Shown here: positions 9,197-18,297 of the stretch, in pieces | How the letters are laid out: each line of letters opens with the position of its first letter | How positions within the stretch are numbered: position 1 is the first letter of the stretch | NCBI RefSeq assembly: GCF_027924605.1 | Contig: NZ_AP027042.1 | Location: forward strand, 3,263,524 to 3,327,523 | Direction: 5' to 3' | DNA: 64,000 nt | Source: Dyella sp. GSA-30 | GTDB taxonomy: Bacteria; Pseudomonadota; Gammaproteobacteria; Xanthomonadales; Rhodanobacteraceae | Notes under the pieces: generated by a model | Seen by the model: the letters and a program-made list of their open reading frames with translations, nothing else | Databases searched by the model: none | Told to the model about the DNA's origin: nothing | Translations under genes and position numbers: made by a program

Positions 9197-10072
9197 ATGA
9201 AACTGGTGACATGCGAACACGACGAGCAGGTATGGGTTGCCGAATGGAATCCTGAGCAAAAGACCGTTCGTCCTCTGCGCTTCGCCGATGGCGAACCCGT
9301 GCATAGCATGATCGGTCTGATCCAGGCGCATCTGGCAGGTCACGATCATTGGCAACGTGGCGAAGAGATCGCAGTCGGGCAGGTCGCACTACTTGCGCCG
9401 ATTCCTCGCCCCGCAAGAAATATCTTTTGCGTAGGCAAGAATTATCGCGCCCACGCCGAAGAGTTCACGCGCAGCGGTTTCGATGCCGGCCAGCAAGCGA
9501 GCGATGCCATTCCCACGGCGCCGATATTTTTCACCAAGCCACCCGAAACCGTCATTGCCCATGGCGAGGCCATCTGGGATGCCCAGGGCGTCACCGACGC
9601 GCTGGACTACGAAGCCGAGCTGGCGGTGGTGATCGGCCAGGGTGGCCGAGGTATCCGTAAAGCCGATGCGATGAAGCATGTTTTCGGCTACACGATCATT
9701 AACGACGTTACCGCACGTGACTGGCAGAAGCGCCACCAGCAGTGGTTTCTCGGCAAATCTTTCGACACGTTCGCGCCGATGGGGCCAGCACTGGTTACGG
9801 CCGATGAGATTGACGGGCAAAGCCTCGACCTGCGTTGCTACGTCAATGGGCAACTACGGCAGAGTGCGAATACGCGCGATCTGATTTTCGATATCCCGAC
9901 ACTTATCGATACCCTGTCTGCTGGCATCACGCTATATCCGGGTGACGTCATTGCGACAGGCACGCCAGAGGGTGTTGGTGTGGGTTTCAAGCCACCCCGG
10001 TTTCTGCATCGTGGCGACGTGGTGCGGATCGAGATCGAAGGTATCGGGATACTGGAGAATCCGGTCGGCTAG
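9197..10072 (+). CDS. Fumarylacetoacetate hydrolase family protein
   Basis: A cytoplasmic 291-residue enzyme of the FAH superfamily. The C-terminal catalytic domain (about residues 73-290) starts with IFCVGKNY, contains the metal-ligand stretch DYEAELAVVIG, then GYTIINDVTARDWQ and the lysine of GKSFDTF, and ends with TGTPEGVGVG. Family members hydrolyse or decarboxylate 2-keto acids and fumarylpyruvate-like compounds in aromatic breakdown; the exact substrate is not readable. GGGAGG lies six bases before the ATG. It is separated from the zinc operon by a repeat and meets the receiver gene tail to tail with a four-base overlap. It is probably a single-gene unit. Confidence 0.88.
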   Translation: MKLVTCEHDEQVWVAEWNPEQKTVRPLRFADGEPVHSMIGLIQAHLAGHDHWQRGEEIAVGQVALLAPIPRPARNIFCVGKNYRAHAEEFTRSGFDAGQQASDAIPTAPIFFTKPPETVIAHGEAIWDAQGVTDALDYEAELAVVIGQGGRGIRKADAMKHVFGYTIINDVTARDWQKRHQQWFLGKSFDTFAPMGPALVTADEIDGQSLDLRCYVNGQLRQSANTRDLIFDIPTLIDTLSAGITLYPGDVIATGTPEGVGVGFKPPRFLHRGDVVRIEIEGIGILENPVG

Positions 10073-10464
10073 GTGTTGGCCGCTGATGCCATCGGCTGTC
10101 TGACCATCGCACGCGCAGATTCCAGCGCCTCGATCAGGCTCTTGCGACCATAGGGTTTCATCAGGAACAGCGCGCGCTCCAATTGGCCGCGTCGGCCTGA
10201 GAACGCTTCCGGGTCGCCGGAAACGATGATGAAAGACCCAGTCCAGCCTTTGGCGGCGATCGCTTCGGCGACACGCATGCCATCTACGCCGTTACCAAGA
10301 TTGACATCGGCCAGCACAACATCGATGTCGTCGTTTTCGGCAATCAGCTGCATCGCCGTCGCTGACGTTTGAGCAACATGATGCGGGTAGCCGTAGGCAT
10401 TGAGCATTGCCGTAGTGACGTCCAGGATGGTCAGTTCATCGTCGATAACAAGGATCGAACTCAT
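10069..10464 (-). CDS. Stand-alone response regulator receiver protein
   Basis: A 131-residue single receiver domain with no output domain. The phosphoacceptor is D53 (in LADVN), the acidic pair is at 8-9 (IDDE), the conserved switch residue region is VSGD (81-84) and the lysine is K103 in KPYGRK. It is divergent from a second receiver protein (10624) with the same unusual DVNL, VSGD and KPYGRK signatures, so the two are paralogues flanking one promoter region. Without an output domain it probably acts as a phosphate sink or relays a signal through protein contact. Confidence 0.9.
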   Translation of the reverse strand: MSSILVIDDELTILDVTTAMLNAYGYPHHVAQTSATAMQLIAENDDIDVVLADVNLGNGVDGMRVAEAIAAKGWTGSFIIVSGDPEAFSGRRGQLERALFLMKPYGRKSLIEALESARAMVRQPMASAANT

Positions 10465-10623
10465 GGGCGGGTATCCGGGATAAACGTCAGTGACTTAATC
10501 TACATTGACGAGATATTCATGATGATTTTGTGAAGCGCCTGTTGCCCTTGAAGCCTCGGCCATCACAAGCTCATCACCCTGCCTGCGTTGCACTCCTAAT
10601 GTAATCAGCGCGTTGAGGTAAAC

Positions 10624-11001
10624 GTGGAAACCGTTTTATTGGTCGAAGACGATATCGACGTCATGGACGTCACGAGCCTGCTGCTTGAGGACGCTGGATA
10701 TGTCGTGCTGCAGGCAAAGAATGCGAGCCAGGCTTTGCGTCTGGCCGAAGAGCATCCGGACATCGGCGCGGTGTTTACGGACGTGAACCTGCGTGATGGG
10801 TTGAATGGTATTGAACTGGCCTATGAATTGCGGGCCAGGGGGAATTGGGCATCGGTGGTGGTGGTATCGGGCGATCTGGGTTGGGCCGATACACCGCTCA
10901 AGGAAGACATGCGGTTTCTTTCCAAGCCTTACGGCCGCAAGACGCTACTGGCCGTCGTTCACGAGGCGTGTGCGCGAACGCTAACCCATCAGAGACTGTG
11001 A
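10624..11001 (+). CDS. Stand-alone response regulator, partner of the downstream kinase
   Basis: A 125-residue receiver domain starting at GTG, with GAGG five bases ahead. D53 (FTDVN) is the phosphoacceptor and K101 (SKPYGRK) the conserved lysine. It shares local signatures with the divergent receiver at 10069. Its stop overlaps the ATG of the histidine kinase by one base, so the two are co-translated and form a likely cognate pair. No DNA-binding or enzymatic output is present. Confidence 0.9.
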   Translation: METVLLVEDDIDVMDVTSLLLEDAGYVVLQAKNASQALRLAEEHPDIGAVFTDVNLRDGLNGIELAYELRARGNWASVVVVSGDLGWADTPLKEDMRFLSKPYGRKTLLAVVHEACARTLTHQRL

Positions 11002-12566
11002 TGGCCCCTATCGATGACAACCTGTTGAGGTTGCTACCAGGCTCGGACCTGCAAACGGAGCCTGGCGGTGGTTTGTCGAGCGCCGGCTATGAGTTGCTGG
11101 TGCAGTCGGTGGTCGACTATGCGATTTACATGCTGGATCCGAACGGATTCATCACCAGTTGGAACAATGGCGCGCGTCAGATCAAGGGCTACGAAGCGTC
11201 GGAAGTGCTTGGCAGGCATTTTTCGATGTTCTATACCGAGGAAGACCGGTTGTACGGCGCTCCTGCCAAGGCACTGTTGATAGCCAGGGAGACCGGGCGA
11301 TTCAACGGCGAGGCATGGCGTGTTCGCCGGGACGGCAGCAACTTTCGCGCACTGGTGGCGATCGATGCGATTCGCGATCCAGAGGGCGAACTGATCGGTT
11401 TTGCCAAGATAACCCGCGATGTCACCGAACGCTGGGAAGCGCAGGCCCAATTGGAAGAAAGCGAGCGACGCTATCGGCTTTTTGTCGAGGGTGTGCCGGG
11501 CCATGCGCTGTGCATGCTCGACAACGACGGGCGCATCCGCGACTGGAACCCGGGTGTCAAACGCCTTACCGGCTATGACGCCAAGGATATTATGGGCGCG
11601 TCGCTGACGATGCTTTTCCCGCCCGATGAACTGTCCCGTACGGATATCGACCGGGCGCTGAGCACCGCCGCGACCGTCGGAAACTACGAGGCGGATCATT
11701 GGAACGTGCGTAAAGATGGCTCCCGCTTCCTGGCCCACGTACATTTGCGGTCATTGCGCGATGAGGTGGGGGTGTTGCACGGCTGTGCCTGCATCATGCA
11801 GGACATCAGCGAACAGCGTGCTACTGAAACGGAGCTGGAGGAAACACGAGCGCAACTGTTTCAAGCACAGAAACTGGACGCGCTAGGCCAGCTCACGGGC
11901 GGCGTCGCGCACGATTTCAACAATATTCTGCAGGCGCTTACCAGCGGCCTGGATATTGCGCAGATGCGCCTTCAACGCGGGCAAACCGACGCTGCCAGCG
12001 AGCAGATCGACAAGGCTATGCGTTCGATAGAGCGTGCGATGCACCTTACGCGTAGGCTGTTGGCTTTTGCGCGTCGCCAGCCGCTGATGCCCAGCTGTGT
12101 GGATGTCGGCCAACTCGTGCAATCGATGACGGAGCTGCTCGAGCGGACAGTTGGCAAGCGTGTCCAGATCGCGATCCAGTTGGCGGACGTGCCGCTTTAT
12201 GTCATGTGCGATGGCAACCAGCTCGAAACGGCCCTGCTCAACCTTGCCATCAATGGCCGGGATGCCATGCCCGATGGCGGTACCCTGCGGATATCGACCG
12301 AACTGGACAGGAGCGGCGCCAAGGGGCAGGCTTATGTCATGCTGGTGGTCGAGGACAACGGTATCGGCATGTCCCGTGAGATGGCTGCGCGGGCCTTCGA
12401 TCCGTTTTTCACCACCAAACCGCAGGGGCAGGGCACGGGGCTGGGGCTTTCGATCATCCATGGCTTTGTGAAACAGTCTCAAGGTGTGGTAAGACTCCGG
12501 TCCAGGCTGGGGATAGGGACGCGCGTGGAGTTGTGTCTGCCCAGTTGCAAGCCAACCGAATCGTGA
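11001..12566 (+). CDS. PAS-PAS sensor histidine kinase, soluble
   Basis: A 521-residue kinase without a membrane segment. PAS domain 1 covers about 30-145 and PAS domain 2 about 155-272, each followed by the usual PAC tail (ITRDVTER; MQDISEQR). The HisKA domain has H304 in GGVAHDFNN, and the ATPase domain shows the N-box (LNLAINGRDAM), G1 (VEDNGIGM), F (DPFFTTK) and G2 (GTGLGLS). The start is the ATG at 11001, overlapping the receiver stop. The lack of membrane helices suggests it senses an internal signal such as redox, light or a small ligand through PAS; no cofactor-specific residues were identified. It ends without a receiver, so phosphate must go to one of the neighbouring receivers or elsewhere. 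Confidence 0.93.
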   Translation: MAPIDDNLLRLLPGSDLQTEPGGGLSSAGYELLVQSVVDYAIYMLDPNGFITSWNNGARQIKGYEASEVLGRHFSMFYTEEDRLYGAPAKALLIARETGRFNGEAWRVRRDGSNFRALVAIDAIRDPEGELIGFAKITRDVTERWEAQAQLEESERRYRLFVEGVPGHALCMLDNDGRIRDWNPGVKRLTGYDAKDIMGASLTMLFPPDELSRTDIDRALSTAATVGNYEADHWNVRKDGSRFLAHVHLRSLRDEVGVLHGCACIMQDISEQRATETELEETRAQLFQAQKLDALGQLTGGVAHDFNNILQALTSGLDIAQMRLQRGQTDAASEQIDKAMRSIERAMHLTRRLLAFARRQPLMPSCVDVGQLVQSMTELLERTVGKRVQIAIQLADVPLYVMCDGNQLETALLNLAINGRDAMPDGGTLRISTELDRSGAKGQAYVMLVVEDNGIGMSREMAARAFDPFFTTKPQGQGTGLGLSIIHGFVKQSQGVVRLRSRLGIGTRVELCLPSCKPTES

Positions 12567-12705
12567 GTTTGACGTTTTTAGAAAGGCGTTTTGTAGAAGA
12601 GCTTGTTGATGGTCACTGCGCATCGATTTTCAGCGCATGGGGTCAGGGTGTAACGCAGTCGCAGCTTCCTACTGCGATGACGTGCAACCTACCGGAGGAT
12701 TGGAA

Positions 12706-12882
12706 ATGAGCGATCAGAAACGCAATACGGGCGGAATGAACGATCAGCGGCAACAGAAAAACGCCCAGCCGCATCAGGATAAACAGCACAGCAAGAACGC
12801 TGGCCCGCGTGACAACCAGCCGCAGCCGCAGCCGCAGCAGGGGCGTCCTAGCGACCAGAGTGAGAAGAATCGGGGTCAATGA
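12706..12882 (+). CDS. Small hydrophilic disordered protein (58 aa)
   Basis: A 58-residue protein rich in Gln, Asn, Lys, Asp and Pro with almost no hydrophobic residues, so it should be unfolded in isolation. The middle has PQPQPQPQQG. GGAGG lies seven bases before the ATG at 12706, good evidence that it is translated. Two other proteins in the window (20865 and 21801) share this character. Its function is unknown; small charged proteins of this sort are often stress-induced in this group, which I state as inference only. Confidence 0.7.
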   Translation: MSDQKRNTGGMNDQRQQKNAQPHQDKQHSKNAGPRDNQPQPQPQQGRPSDQSEKNRGQ

Positions 12883-12959
12883 TCTCGTTTAGCGGCGCCG
12901 CGGCCGATAACAGTCGCGGCGCCTCCGCGTATGTTGCGCACGTACCACAGGAGAACTTC

Positions 12960-13223
12960 ATGAATCGTCTTACCCTTTGTATCGTGACCGCAGGTGTCGC
13001 TCTGGCTCTGGGTGGTTGCCAGAAGCACGATAGCGACCAGGTGCAACCGGGAGCCGGTCAATCATCCACGGCAGCGACACCGCCGGCGGCTGCCCCGACC
13101 TCTTCGACCACCGCCATGACGCCCGCTGCACCGGCAAGCACGCCGGCACCGGCAGCAGCCCCGGCAGCGGCCAGCACCGCCGCTGGCGCCGCTCCGGCTT
13201 CGTCGGGTACGGCCGGACACTGA
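12960..13223 (+). CDS. Small Ala/Pro/Thr-rich lipoprotein
   Basis: An 87-residue predicted lipoprotein. The leader of about 19 residues ends in the lipobox LGGC, and the rest is a low-complexity stretch of Ala, Pro, Ser and Thr with repeats such as APAAAPAAA. AGGAGA precedes the ATG at 12960 by about five bases. It lacks a folded domain and probably forms an extended linker in the periplasm or a surface tether. It follows the small hydrophilic gene by 77 bases and may share its promoter. A hairpin terminator follows. Confidence 0.7.
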   Translation: MNRLTLCIVTAGVALALGGCQKHDSDQVQPGAGQSSTAATPPAAAPTSSTTAMTPAAPASTPAPAAAPAAASTAAGAAPASSGTAGH

Positions 13224-13232
13224 GCAGACCGT

Positions 13233-13264
13233 TTAGCCGCAGTGCGTCCGCGCACTGCGGCTAA
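13233..13264 (+). terminator. Hairpin terminator after the lipoprotein gene
   Basis: TTAGCCGCAGTGCG (13233-13246) and its exact complement (13251-13264) form a 14-base-pair stem with a four-base loop, starting ten bases after the lipoprotein stop codon. There is no T-run, as is common in high-GC genomes, so the efficiency is uncertain. Confidence 0.7.
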
Positions 13265-13393
13265 CTGTCGGCGGCCACCCATGTCGGCACATGAAGGGCA
13301 TGCATAAGCTCATGCCCAGATGTCCTTTTACCTGTTTCCCATGCCAGCGGTACTTTGTGACGTGAAGCCGTAAAGACGTCCAAAGGTGGCAAA

Positions 13394-15196
13394 GTGAACG
13401 CGGTTCCCTGGCCCGATCCGGCCACATCGATCCTCGACGAAGACAAGCGGGCCCTGTTGTATGAGCTCGTCATCGGCCTGAGCCCGGCTCAGCTCTACGC
13501 TGTCGCTGCCTACAGCGCCAGCCTGGCAGAACAGCGGCCGGGGACGGCACGCAGCCTGGCGGTAGTCGCGCCGACGAGCAAACCTGTTATTACCGTGCTT
13601 TATGGCAGCCAGACCGGCAACGCGCGGAGGCAGGCGGAGCAGTTGGTGCGCAGGTTCGAGGGCGAGGGCCTGCATGCGCGACTCGTTCGTGCCGATGCCT
13701 ACCCGCAGCGCGAGCTCGCCCAGGAACGTCACCTTTATGTCGTCATAAGCACGCAAGGCGACGGCGAGCCGCCGGATGATGCGCGGGCCTTGTTCGAGTT
13801 CCTTTTCAGCAAGCGCGCACCGAAGCTGCCCCAGCTGGCCTTTGCCGTACTCGGACTGGGCGATTCGAGCTACCCGCAGTTCTGCGTGATCGGGCGGCAG
13901 CTCGATGCGCGACTGGCCGAATTGGGTGGGCATCGCCTCGTAGCAGCAGGTGAGGCGGATCTGGATATCGAGACCATCGCCGACCCCTGGTCGGACAGCG
14001 TTGTCGCGCTGACACGGGAGAGTCTGGGTCCTGCCGCTCAGGCGCCGGCCACCGTACGGGCTGTGCCCCGGGCGGCGCCCACGCAGCATTCGCGCGACAA
14101 CCCGTTCATGGCGACCGTATTGGCCAACCAACGGATCGTGGCGCGCGACAGCGAGCGGGAAGTGCGCCATGTCGAGATTTCGCTGGCAGGGTCCGGTCTG
14201 CAGTATCTGCCGGGCGACTCACTGGGTATCTGGCCGGTTCATTCGCCGGCCCAGGTGACTCAGTGGCTGGAAACCTTGGGCCTGGACGGCGACGCCGAAG
14301 CCACCCGGGCGGGCCGTAGCCTGCCGCTGTCGCAATGGCTGGCGACCGAGCTCGAATTGACCCGGCCGAGCCGGCCATTCGTGGCGGCGCTCGCCGCGGG
14401 TGACGACACGCTCGCGCAGGTGCTCAAACCGGAACACAGCGCAGCGTTGAGCGCACTGTTGAGGGCATATCGCCCGATCGACCTGCTGCGTCGCCATCGC
14501 CCGTCGTGGAGCGCACAGCAACTGGTCGACGCCCTGCGACCACAATCGCCGCGGCTCTACTCGCTTGCATCGAGTCCGCTGGCCGTGGGCGAGGAGGAGG
14601 CGCATCTCACGGTTACCGTGCTCGACTACCTGGCGCATGGCACACAGCACCGCGGTGCCGCTTCCGGCTATCTGGCCGACGGCGGCGAGGATGTGCAGCC
14701 GCGGGTCTTTATCGAATCCAACGATCGCTTCCGCCTGCCGGCATCAGGTGAGCGCGACATCATCATGATCGGGCCCGGCACCGGCGTGGCGCCATTTCGT
14801 GCCTTCGTCCAGGAACGGCGCGAAACGGCCTCTGTCGGGCGCAACTGGTTGTTCTTCGGCAACCGGTATTTCCAGCGCGATTTCCTCTATCAAACCGAGT
14901 GGCAGGCGGAGCTCAAGCGCGGGACGCTGCACAGACTCGATCTTGCCTTCTCGCGAGACCAGGCCGAAAAGATTTACGTGCAGCATCGATTGCGCGAGCA
15001 AGGGCGGGTCGTCTATGCCTGGTTGAGCGAAGGAGCGCATCTGTATGTGTGCGGCGATGCCGAGGCGATGGCCAAGGACGTTCATGCTGCGCTGATCGAT
15101 ATTGCCGTTGCGCATGGCGGCCATAGCCGGGAGCGGGCGCAAGCGTGGCTCGACGAACTCTTGCAGCAGGGGCGCTATGCGCGTGATGTGTATTGA
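13394..15196 (+). CDS. cysJ: Sulfite reductase flavoprotein (alpha) subunit CysJ
   Basis: The 600-residue NADPH-dependent diflavin reductase passes electrons to the CysI hemoprotein in sulfite reduction. A variable N-terminal region (1-60) precedes a flavodoxin FMN domain (about 66-205, starting ITVLYGSQTGNA), a connecting/FAD domain (with RLYSLASSP) and the NADPH domain (GPGTGVAPFRAF, YVCGDAEAM), ending in the typical aromatic terminus YARDVY. Length equals E. coli CysJ. It starts at GTG with AGGTGG just upstream; no nearby ATG is better. cysI follows after 127 bases that hold a long inverted repeat, so the two subunits may be unequally expressed. Confidence 0.95.
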   Translation: MNAVPWPDPATSILDEDKRALLYELVIGLSPAQLYAVAAYSASLAEQRPGTARSLAVVAPTSKPVITVLYGSQTGNARRQAEQLVRRFEGEGLHARLVRADAYPQRELAQERHLYVVISTQGDGEPPDDARALFEFLFSKRAPKLPQLAFAVLGLGDSSYPQFCVIGRQLDARLAELGGHRLVAAGEADLDIETIADPWSDSVVALTRESLGPAAQAPATVRAVPRAAPTQHSRDNPFMATVLANQRIVARDSEREVRHVEISLAGSGLQYLPGDSLGIWPVHSPAQVTQWLETLGLDGDAEATRAGRSLPLSQWLATELELTRPSRPFVAALAAGDDTLAQVLKPEHSAALSALLRAYRPIDLLRRHRPSWSAQQLVDALRPQSPRLYSLASSPLAVGEEEAHLTVTVLDYLAHGTQHRGAASGYLADGGEDVQPRVFIESNDRFRLPASGERDIIMIGPGTGVAPFRAFVQERRETASVGRNWLFFGNRYFQRDFLYQTEWQAELKRGTLHRLDLAFSRDQAEKIYVQHRLREQGRVVYAWLSEGAHLYVCGDAEAMAKDVHAALIDIAVAHGGHSRERAQAWLDELLQQGRYARDVY

Positions 15197-15210
15197 TGGG
15201 AAGACGGGAC

Positions 15211-15283
15211 GGTCGCGACTGAAGTCGCTCCTACAAGATAGCGAGGCTTTCGCAAGTTTGTAGGAGCGACTTCAGTCGCGACC
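15211..15283. repeat. Long inverted repeat, family B, between cysJ and cysI
   Basis: Arms 15211-15236 and 15258-15283 are perfectly complementary over 26 bases around a 21-base spacer. The arm contains GTAGGAGCGACTTCAGTCGC on the opposite reading. The motif is a familiar extragenic palindrome of Xanthomonadales and pseudomonads. A degenerate half copy lies at 48808-48827. Confidence 0.85.
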
Positions 15284-15323
15284 GCAGCGTCCCACGATAA
15301 CCGGCTTTCCGAGATATCCCGAT

Positions 15324-16994
15324 ATGAGCAGCTACCCATCCGACTTCGAGCGCGTCAAAGGCGAAAGCCGCAATCTGCGCGGCACGATCGCCGAAAGCCT
15401 GCGCGATCCGGTCACCGGCGCTATCGCCGACGACGACACCAAGCTAATCAAGTTTCACGGCAGCTACCAGCAGGACGACCGCGATCTTCGCGAGGAACGT
15501 CGTCGCCAGAAACTGGAACCCGCCTACAGTTTCATGCTGCGCGCCCGTTTGCCGGGTGGTGTGGTGACGCCAGCCCAATGGCTGACCTTCGATGCGCTGG
15601 CGCGCGACTACGCCAATGGGAGCCTGCGCATCACCAGTCGGCAGACGTTTCAGTGGCACGGCATCATCAAGCGCAACCTCAAGGCCACGATCGCCGCGAT
15701 CGATCGCGCGATGGCCACCACGATCGCGGCATGTGGCGATATCGCACGTAATGTCGTCAGCACCGCGCAGCCGATCGAGCCTGCCGCCCATACATTGGCT
15801 TATAGCTGGGCTGCACGCTTGTCCGAGCATCTGGAGCCGAAGACGCGCGCCTATCATGAGATCTGGCTGGATGGCGAACCGCTGCAAGGGCCGGTCGAAC
15901 ACGAACCGCTGTATGGCCCGACCTATCTGCCGCGCAAGTTCAAGATCGGCATCGCCATCCCGCCGCTCAACGATGTGGACGTGTTTTCGCAAGATTTGGG
16001 CATCATCGCGATCATCGAGCACGGCGAGCTGCTTGGTTTCAATATCGCCATTGGCGGCGGCATGGGGGCCACGCATGGCGACCCGAGCACCTATCCGCGC
16101 CTGGGTGATGTGATCGGTTTCGTCGTACCCGAGCAATTGCTGGCGGTTGCCGAAGCGGTGATCGCCGTACAGCGCGATTGGGGCGATCGTGTGGAGCGCA
16201 AGCACGCCCGCCTGAAGTACACCATCGATCATCACGGCTTGCCGGCATTCAAGGCCGAAGTGGAATCGCGTCTTGGCTTCGCCCTTGCACCGACGCGCCC
16301 TTATCGGTTCGACCACAATGGCGATCGCTTCGGTTGGGCGCAGGGGCATGACGGGCGCTGGCATCTCACCTTGCATATCGATTCCGGCCGGCTGGCCGAT
16401 GTCGGCACGCAACGTTGGTTGAGCGGACTGCGCGAGCTGGCACAGATCCATGCCGGCGATTTCCGCCTGACCTGCAATCAGAATCTAATTGTCGCCGGTG
16501 TCGCTGCCGATCAGCGCGATCGCATCGATGCGATCGTCGCCGATCATGAGCTGGATACCTATCGACGGCACAGCGCCGTGCGCCTGCATGCCCTGGCCTG
16601 TGTGGCCTTGCCGACCTGCGGTCTGGCGATGGCCGAGGCTGAGCGATACCTGCCCGATTTCGTCACGCGCCTGGACGCACTACTCGATCGCTATGCGCTG
16701 CGCAACGTGCCGATCCATCTGCGCCTGTCGGGTTGCCCCAATGGCTGTTCGCGCCCCTATCTGGGCGAGATTGCCCTGGTCGGTCGCGCGCCGGGACGTT
16801 ATGACCTGCGCCTAGGCGCGGATATTCGCGGACAGCGGCTCAATCGAATCTATCGCGTCAACGTCGATGAGGCTGCCATTTTCGATGCGCTCGATCCTTT
16901 ACTGGCTAACTACGCCAAGGAGCGCAGTGCGCACGAGGATTTCGGCGACTTTCTGCACCGTACTGGCGTGTTGCTCGACGCCGTCGTGGCCTGA
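15324..16994 (+). CDS. cysI: Sulfite reductase hemoprotein (beta) subunit CysI
   Basis: The 556-residue subunit reduces sulfite to sulfide at a coupled siroheme and 4Fe-4S centre. The cluster ligands are the CX5C pair C426/C432 and the CX3C pair C471/C475 (GCPNGCS), all present. The siroheme phosphate-binding arginines lie in the expected N-terminal regions (for example [11 protein letters not shown]). Length fits the family (about 570). It pairs with CysJ upstream and depends on siroheme from cysG nearby. Its stop lies seven bases from the stop of the convergent CysB-like regulator. Confidence 0.95.
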   Translation: MSSYPSDFERVKGESRNLRGTIAESLRDPVTGAIADDDTKLIKFHGSYQQDDRDLREERRRQKLEPAYSFMLRARLPGGVVTPAQWLTFDALARDYANGSLRITSRQTFQWHGIIKRNLKATIAAIDRAMATTIAACGDIARNVVSTAQPIEPAAHTLAYSWAARLSEHLEPKTRAYHEIWLDGEPLQGPVEHEPLYGPTYLPRKFKIGIAIPPLNDVDVFSQDLGIIAIIEHGELLGFNIAIGGGMGATHGDPSTYPRLGDVIGFVVPEQLLAVAEAVIAVQRDWGDRVERKHARLKYTIDHHGLPAFKAEVESRLGFALAPTRPYRFDHNGDRFGWAQGHDGRWHLTLHIDSGRLADVGTQRWLSGLRELAQIHAGDFRLTCNQNLIVAGVAADQRDRIDAIVADHELDTYRRHSAVRLHALACVALPTCGLAMAEAERYLPDFVTRLDALLDRYALRNVPIHLRLSGCPNGCSRPYLGEIALVGRAPGRYDLRLGADIRGQRLNRIYRVNVDEAAIFDALDPLLANYAKERSAHEDFGDFLHRTGVLLDAVVA

Positions 16995-17001
16995 ACGGAT
17001 G

Positions 17002-18003
17002 TCAGGCCGCGGCAACGCCATCATCGGCAAGCTGGCGCTCGCGCCAGTGCGGCACGGCAACGCCTTCGGCGATATGCGTTCCGGCCGCCATCGCGCGCGT
17101 GATGTCGCGGCGATCGAGATGCGGCGCGAAGCGCTCGATGAACTCCAGTACATATTCGCGCAGTACGCTTTCCCGTCGCAACACGATCCAGGTGGTGCAG
17201 CGGGCGAACAGGTGATCCGCCGGAAGCGCGCGCAAATCGCCGGTATCGCGCGGCAGCAAGGCCATTTCGGCGAGTATGCCGATGCCCAGGCCCGCACGGA
17301 CATAAGTCTTGATCAAATCGGCATCGCCGGCGGTAATCGCGATCTGTGGCAGCAGGCCGGCGGCATCGAAGGCGCGGCGTAGCGAGGATTCGGGCTTTTG
17401 CGACGAGTCGTAGCTGATCAGCGGCTGGGCGGCGAGGTCGTCCAGGCTCAATTCCCGTGGCAGCTTGGCCAGCGCATGCGTATCGGGTGCCAACACCACC
17501 CGGTTCCAGCGATAAGCGGGCAGGGCGATACCGGCCGGCGGCGGTGTGCCGGAAGTGCTGACGATGGCCATATCGACCTGACCGCCATCGAGCAGCGCCA
17601 GCGCATCGTTTTCGCGACCGGGCTGCAAATGCACGCTGACTTGCGGATAGATGCGGCTGAGCGCAGCGATGGCATCGGTCAGGACAAAGCGCGCCTGCGT
17701 ATGCGTGGTGGCAATACGCAGATCGCCGCGTGCCTCGTTGCGAAGGTTGGCAGCGATCGAGCGAATATTGGCCGCCTCGGCCAGGATGGTGCGTGCGCGC
17801 TCCAGCACGTGCCCACCGGCATGCGTGATGGTTTCCAGGCTTTTGCCCTTGCGGGTGAAGAGCTGAAAACCCAGCTCGTCTTCGAGTTGTTTCAGTTGTT
17901 TGCTGAGCCCCGGCTGGGTCGCGTGGACGCGTTCGGCGGCTAGCGTGATGTTCAGGCCGGCATCAGCGATGGCGACCAGAAAGCGGAGTTGAGTAAGAGT
18001 CAT
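17002..18003 (-). CDS. cysB: CysB-like LysR regulator of sulfur assimilation
   Basis: A 333-residue LysR regulator starting at the ATG at 18003 with MTLTQLRFLVAIADAG, the usual start of the family; the frame stays open for 14 more codons upstream without conserved sequence. The winged helix-turn-helix spans about 1-60 (ATQPGLSKQLKQLE) and the inducer domain about 90-300. Length and the N-terminal sequence match CysB/Cbl, which sense O- or N-acetylserine and sulfate/thiosulfate and activate cys genes. It sits between cysJI and cysG-cysK and is divergent from cysG, so it likely controls the flanking genes and itself. Confidence 0.88.
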   Translation of the reverse strand: MTLTQLRFLVAIADAGLNITLAAERVHATQPGLSKQLKQLEDELGFQLFTRKGKSLETITHAGGHVLERARTILAEAANIRSIAANLRNEARGDLRIATTHTQARFVLTDAIAALSRIYPQVSVHLQPGRENDALALLDGGQVDMAIVSTSGTPPPAGIALPAYRWNRVVLAPDTHALAKLPRELSLDDLAAQPLISYDSSQKPESSLRRAFDAAGLLPQIAITAGDADLIKTYVRAGLGIGILAEMALLPRDTGDLRALPADHLFARCTTWIVLRRESVLREYVLEFIERFAPHLDRRDITRAMAAGTHIAEGVAVPHWRERQLADDGVAAA

Positions 18004-18297
18004 GAAAAGCTCGCGGCAAAGGATTCGGGACGTGGGTGCGGCCAATGGCTGGGCACATACATCGCCACGCGCCTTTCGGCCTGGCTTGCATGCGCAAACC
18101 GGGGCGGGAACCAGCGGGCAGGGCGGAATCGTCTTTCATGAACAGACGTCTATACATCCATTTAATGCTTCAGTCAAATTTTTCCGGGCATCTCATAACG
18201 CCGAGCTATATGGCTTTCTTGACAAATCATTTTGATCTACCGGGCCGGCTTTGTAGCTTGCATGGGAGTTCCCAGGCCCAGAGATGCCTCCGCCGTC
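18004..18297. promoter_or_regulatory. Divergent cysB/cysG promoter region
   Basis: A 294-base gap between divergent genes with an AT-rich core at about 18140-18240, far below the local GC level, including TTGACA at 18220. I see no confident -10 partner or an unambiguous CysB site, but the position and base composition make this the likely CysB-controlled promoter pair. Confidence 0.5.
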
